Of a stretch of 64,000 nucleotides of DNA, positions 59,065-64,000 are shown one piece after another; positions within the stretch are counted from its first letter, which is position 1; every line of letters begins with the position of its first letter. The stretch is from Comamonadaceae bacterium (GTDB lineage Bacteria; Pseudomonadota; Gammaproteobacteria; Burkholderiales; Burkholderiaceae_C). The translations under genes and the position numbers were made by a program. Location of the stretch: positions 62,001 to 126,000 of the forward strand of contig JAACZV010000016.1 of assembly GCA_009996515.1 (NCBI GenBank), written 5' to 3'. Below the pieces are notes generated by a model. That model did no database searches. It had not been told where the DNA came from and saw nothing but the letters and a program-made list of their open reading frames with translations.

Positions 59065-59208
59065 GGGGAGCGGGGGCGGTCGGTGGATGGAAGGTCCAGC
59101 CTAACCGGGCGAGGCGTGGACCCTCCAGCACGGCCAGACGGATTGCCGTCTCGAAGGGCCCAGATGCAGCCAGCGCGGATAATTCGCGGTTCGCTCCGAG
59201 CCCGCACC

Positions 59209-60837
<1,629 letters not shown>

Positions 60838-60847
60838 CCACGGCACC

Positions 60848-60853
60848 TAACAT
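60848..60853 (+). promoter_or_regulatory. -10-like box before the zinc-ribbon gene
   Basis: TAACAT ends six bases before the ATG at 60860; no Shine-Dalgarno. Possible leaderless start. Confidence 0.35.
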
Positions 60854-60859
60854 CGGGGC

Positions 60860-61600
60860 ATGCAGACCCCGCCGTCCCGCCCCTGCCCCTCCTGCCGCCA
60901 GCCCATGCAGGTGCATGTGCTGCCGGCCGTCTACGACGGCGTGGTGGAGATCGACTTCTGCTTCGGCTGCCAGGGCCTGTGGTTCGACCACCTGGAGAAC
61001 CTCAAGCTGGCGCCCGCGGCCATCGCGACGCTGTTCAAGCAGATGCACCAGCACCGCGACGACCCGCGCCTGCCGCTGGCCCAGCGGCTGAGCTGCCCGC
61101 AGTGCAGCGGCCGGCTGGTGCAGGGCTTCGACCTGGTGCGCAGCGGCCGCTACATCACGCACCGCTGCGAGCAGCGCCATGGCCGCTTCAGCAGCTTCGC
61201 GTCCTTCATGATCGAGAAGGGCTTTGTGCGCCAGCTGACCCGGCCCGAGATCGCCGCCATCGCCGCCAAGGTGGGCGTCATCCACTGCAGCAGCTGCGGC
61301 GCGCCGGTGGACCTGCGCCTCGAGGACGCCTGCTCGCACTGCCGCTCGGCGCTGTCGCTGCTGGACCCCGAGGCCGTGGAACGGGCGCTGCAGCGCTATG
61401 CCAAGGCCCAGCCCGACCCCGCATCCGCCGCCGCCCGCAGCACGGACCTGGCCGACGCCCTCGTCGCGATGGCGCGCGAGCGCTCGCGGGCGGAGCGCGA
61501 AAACCCCAGGGCCGCCCTGCCCGGCGTCGTGGGCAGCGTGCTGGCGGTGGACCTGCTCAGCGCGGGCCTGGGCCTCATCAGCAGCCTGTGGGAAGACTGA
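60860..61600 (+). CDS. Zinc-ribbon (zf-TFIIB-like) protein
   Basis: A 246-residue cytoplasmic protein with three Cys pairs forming zinc ribbons: CPSC (9-12) with CFGC (34-37), CPQC (about 79-82) with the downstream His/Cys THRCEQ, and CSSC (about 144-147) with CSHC (about 160-163). The first resembles the zf-TFIIB domain. The C-terminus ends in a helix of about 20 hydrophobic residues (VVGSVLAVDLLSAGLGLISSLW). Role unknown; possibly a membrane-associated nucleic-acid or protein binder. Twenty-two bases after prfC. Confidence 0.82.
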   Translation: MQTPPSRPCPSCRQPMQVHVLPAVYDGVVEIDFCFGCQGLWFDHLENLKLAPAAIATLFKQMHQHRDDPRLPLAQRLSCPQCSGRLVQGFDLVRSGRYITHRCEQRHGRFSSFASFMIEKGFVRQLTRPEIAAIAAKVGVIHCSSCGAPVDLRLEDACSHCRSALSLLDPEAVERALQRYAKAQPDPASAAARSTDLADALVAMARERSRAERENPRAALPGVVGSVLAVDLLSAGLGLISSLWED

Positions 61601-61667
61601 GGCCGCCGCGGCCGTGCCGCACGGCTGCGATGATGTGCGACCACCTCTTGGCCCGAGTCCGATTTCG

Positions 61668-62765
61668 ATGAGCAAGCACCTCCTCCTCCCCCTCGCCGTC
61701 GCCCTCGCCGCAGCGCCCGTCGCGCAAGCCGCCCCCGAGCTGGAAACCGTCGTCGAAGGCCTGAAGACCCCCTGGGCCCTGGCCTTCCTGCCCGATGGCC
61801 AGTTGCTGATCACCGAGCGCGACGGCGCGCTGCGCACCGCCAAGCCGGGTGGCAAACCCGGCGCGCCCATCCAGGGCCTGCCGGCCATCGACGCCGTCGG
61901 CCAGGGCGGCCTGCTGGACGTGCAGCTGGACAGCGAGTTCGCCCGCAACCGCACGATCTACTTCTGCTACGCCGAGCCCGGCGCCGACAAGACCAACGGC
62001 ACGGCGCTGGCCCGCGCACGGCTCAGCGAGGACCTGAAGCGCCTCACCGACGTCAAGGTCATCTTCAGCCAGAGCCCCAAGATGGAAAGCCGGCTGCACT
62101 TCGGCTGCCGCATCGCCGAGGCGCCGGACGGCAAGCTGTTCCTGAGCCTGGGCGAGCGCTACAAGGGCATGCAGAGCGCGCAGACGCTGGACAACCACCT
62201 GGGCAAGATCGTGCGCGTGAACAAGGACGGCAGCGTGCCGGCCGACAACCCCTTTGTGAAGACGCCCGGCGCCCTGCCCGAGATCTGGAGCTACGGCCAC
62301 CGCAACTCGCAGGGCCTGATCGTCGACGCGCAGGGCCGGCTCTGGGAGCACGAGCACGGCCCCCAGGGCGGCGACGAGCTCAACCTCATCAGCCCGAAGC
62401 TGAACTACGGCTGGCCCGTCATCACCTACGGCGAGAACTACGGCGGCGGCAAGATCGGCGATGGCATCGCGGCCAAGGCCGGCATGGAGCAGCCGGTCGT
62501 CAAATGGGTGCCGTCCATCGCGCCCGCCGGCCTGGTGCGGCTGAAGAGCGCCAAGTACGGCGCGGCCTGGCAGAACAGCTTCTTCATCGGCTCGCTGAAG
62601 TTCGGCCACCTGGAGCGCGTGAAGCTCGATGCCGACAACCGCCCGGCCGAGCAGGAGAAGCTCTTCCCCGACACCGGCCGCATGCGCGATGTGCGCGAGG
62701 GCCCCGACGGGCTGCTGTACCTGGTGCTGGAAAGCGCGGGCAAGGTGGTGCGCGTGAAGCCCTGA
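61668..62765 (+). CDS. PQQ-dependent sugar dehydrogenase (soluble GDH/YliI family)
   Basis: A 365-residue periplasmic protein with a signal peptide (LLPLAVALAAAPVAQA, cleavage near 21). The mature part is a six-bladed propeller of the glucose/sorbosone dehydrogenase family: TPWALAFLPDG, GGLLDVQLD, LHFGCRIAEAPDG, YGHRNSQGLIVD, WEHEHGPQGGDELNL (PQQ/calcium region) and LNYGWPVITYG. E. coli YliI oxidises aldose sugars with PQQ. Substrate here unknown; no PQQ synthesis genes are in the window. ATG 61668 begins a normal signal peptide. Confidence 0.9.
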   Translation: MSKHLLLPLAVALAAAPVAQAAPELETVVEGLKTPWALAFLPDGQLLITERDGALRTAKPGGKPGAPIQGLPAIDAVGQGGLLDVQLDSEFARNRTIYFCYAEPGADKTNGTALARARLSEDLKRLTDVKVIFSQSPKMESRLHFGCRIAEAPDGKLFLSLGERYKGMQSAQTLDNHLGKIVRVNKDGSVPADNPFVKTPGALPEIWSYGHRNSQGLIVDAQGRLWEHEHGPQGGDELNLISPKLNYGWPVITYGENYGGGKIGDGIAAKAGMEQPVVKWVPSIAPAGLVRLKSAKYGAAWQNSFFIGSLKFGHLERVKLDADNRPAEQEKLFPDTGRMRDVREGPDGLLYLVLESAGKVVRVKP

Positions 62766-63078
62766 GCGACGGGCGGCCCCATCGCCGGGGCACGCGGCCG
62801 ATGCCAAGTTCGGGCCAGGCCATAACGCCAGACTATGCCGACGCGGCGCCGGGCCGGCCCCGAAACGACCTGCCGGGGCCCGGCCCGCCCAGGGCCCGCC
62901 GCGGCAGCGAGGTGCCGCGCGCCGCGGCCGGCAGGCATCGCCGGGGCCCGCGGCCAGGGCCCGCCGCGGCCGCAACAACCGCTCGCAAGGGCCGGCCGCG
63001 CTCTTACAGTTCGGCCGGCCCTGACTCCCCCGTTGCTGGGGCCGACCGCGCAACGGCTGCGAAACGCGCCCCCTTGGC
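62766..63078. other. GC-rich intergenic region before the TonB receptor
   Basis: No coding region. It is extremely GC-rich with short repeated blocks: CCAGGGCCCGCCGCGGC occurs at 62889-62905 and again at 62954-62970, 65 bases apart, within a run of GGCCC/CCGCGG palindromes able to form many stems. No convincing promoter; CTTACAGT around 63002 is a weak -10 candidate. Confidence 0.6.
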
Positions 63079-64000
63079 ATGACCTCACCTCGCCTCCTCC
63101 CCGCCCTCGCCCTGCTGCTGGCCAGCCTGGGCGCCCCGGCCCAGACGCCGCCGCCCCAGGCCGCATCGGCACCGGCGCCCGCCGCCTCCGCGCCGCCCGT
63201 GGCCGCCGCAGCGTCCGCGCCCGCGAAGGCGGCCGACGCGCCTCCCGCCAACACGCTGGAGCGCGTGCAGATCACCGCCGCCACCGAGACCGACGACGGC
63301 CTGCGCCGGCGCCAGTCCGTCGCCATGTCCGTCTACGGCCGCGAGGAGCTGGACCGGCAGGGCGACATCGACGTGACCGACGTGCTCAAGCGCCTGCCCG
63401 GCGTCTCCATGGACGGCGGCGCGCCCCGGCTGCGCGGCCTGGGGGGCGGCTACACGCAAATCCTGATCAACGGCGAGCCGGCCCCGCCCGGCTTCTCGCT
63501 GGACTCGCTGGCCCCGGCCGACGTGGAGCGCATCGAGGTGGTCAGCGGCGCCACGGCCGAGTACCCCGGCGTGGCCGGCACCATCAACGTCGTGCTGCGC
63601 GAGCCGCCGCGCACGCTGCAGCGCGAATGGCGCAGCAACCTCAACTACCGCGCGCTGCAGCCCGGCGGCAGCACCGCCTTCCAGTGGGGCGACCGCATCG
63701 CCGCGCTGTCCTTCGTCGTGCCGGTGAGCGTGTCGCGCGCCGCCCAGGCCACGCATTACGAGCAGGTGCGCATCTCGCGCACGCCGGGCGGCCAGGTGCA
63801 GTCCCAGGCCATCCAGGGCCGCGACGAGGGCCGCAGCACCACCGCGCAGATCGCACCGCGGCTGCAGTGGAAGGCCAGCGACTGGGACACGCTCAACCTC
63901 AGCGCCTTCTGGCAGCACGGGCAGTCGCGCAATGCCAGCGAGCGCAGCATCGTGGCCCTGCTGGGCACGCCCTGGGCGACCGCCCGCGACGAGGCCAGCT
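63079..64000 (+). CDS. TonB-dependent outer-membrane receptor, N-terminal part
   Basis: The first 307 residues of a TonB-dependent transporter; the frame is open at the window end. A signal peptide (PRLLPALALLLASLGAPAQ) precedes a Pro/Ala-rich linker (about 25-58), a TonB-box-like LERVQITA, and the plug domain with RRQSVAMSVYGREELDRQG, VLKRLPGVSM, GLGGGYTQILINGEPAPPG and ERIEVVSGATAEYPGVAGTINVVL. The barrel begins near residue 190. It takes up an iron chelate, vitamin or sugar polymer; the ligand cannot be told. Confidence 0.9.
   Translation, partial: MTSPRLLPALALLLASLGAPAQTPPPQAASAPAPAASAPPVAAAASAPAKAADAPPANTLERVQITAATETDDGLRRRQSVAMSVYGREELDRQGDIDVTDVLKRLPGVSMDGGAPRLRGLGGGYTQILINGEPAPPGFSLDSLAPADVERIEVVSGATAEYPGVAGTINVVLREPPRTLQREWRSNLNYRALQPGGSTAFQWGDRIAALSFVVPVSVSRAAQATHYEQVRISRTPGGQVQSQAIQGRDEGRSTTAQIAPRLQWKASDWDTLNLSAFWQHGQSRNASERSIVALLGTPWATARDEAS

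Overview
The window is about 70% GC, densely coded and almost entirely chromosomal housekeeping. The gene families point to a betaproteobacterium of the order Burkholderiales, most likely the Rubrivivax/Roseateles/Leptothrix group; this is an inference, since no rRNA or tRNA gene lies in the window. I see no insertion sequence, prophage, CRISPR array or transposase.

Layout. 1-1.4 kb: 3' end of an antiporter coupled to a GCS2-type carboxylate-amine ligase. 1.4-7.4 kb (minus): a caa3-type cytochrome c oxidase operon (membrane protein, ctaC with fused cytochrome c, ctaD, two subunit III genes, subunit IV, ctaB) behind a recognisable promoter and a candidate leader ORF. 8-9.9 kb: pckG with a strong terminator. 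10-14.3 kb: small conserved genes and a coxD/coxE/coxG-like trio without CO dehydrogenase genes. 14.5-20.3 kb: acyltransferase, three-PAS hybrid histidine kinase, DUF488 protein, YafY-type regulator, VOC protein. 20.3-23.6 kb: glpK and glpD, divergent. 23.6-28.5 kb: transporter, phosphoesterase, SEC-C protein, CPBP protease, XRE regulator. 28.6-36.3 kb: Tat amidohydrolase, then a tightly overlapping operon (YiaA-like, small exported protein, DUF2145, LplT-Aas-like fusion, two paralogous small membrane proteins, divergent Lgt-family protein, COG1964/Tes-like radical SAM enzyme). 36.9-39.8 kb: queuosine genes tgt and queA around yigZ. 39.9-42.4 kb: DksA-like protein and an ECF sigma/anti-sigma/lipoprotein set. 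42.5-48.7 kb: recG, phosphofructokinase, hydrolase, divergent cyclophilin and FKBP lipoproteins. 48.7-50.3 kb: panB-panC. 50.4-54.8 kb: oxyR, katG, dps and a DJ-1/PfpI gene. 54.9-57.3 kb: exported protein with a LytS/LytTR two-component pair. 57.3-64 kb: serine hydrolase, prfC, zinc-ribbon protein, sugar dehydrogenase, and the start of a TonB receptor.

Most interesting. The 30-36 kb operon joins lysophospholipid transport/acylation, an Lgt-fold protein lacking two canonical Lgt residues, and a radical SAM enzyme resembling the archaeal tetraether lipid synthase family. It is a candidate undescribed membrane-lipid or lipoprotein modification pathway. At sequence level, about a dozen genes have a -10-like hexamer 6-9 bases before the start codon and no Shine-Dalgarno, which suggests common leaderless transcripts. 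The tgt/yigZ divergent promoter is a mirrored version of this. A second group of promoters has a GC-rich stem-loop right at the expected 5' end of the mRNA. A 135-base intergenic repeat occurs twice, with compensatory base changes in its stem.
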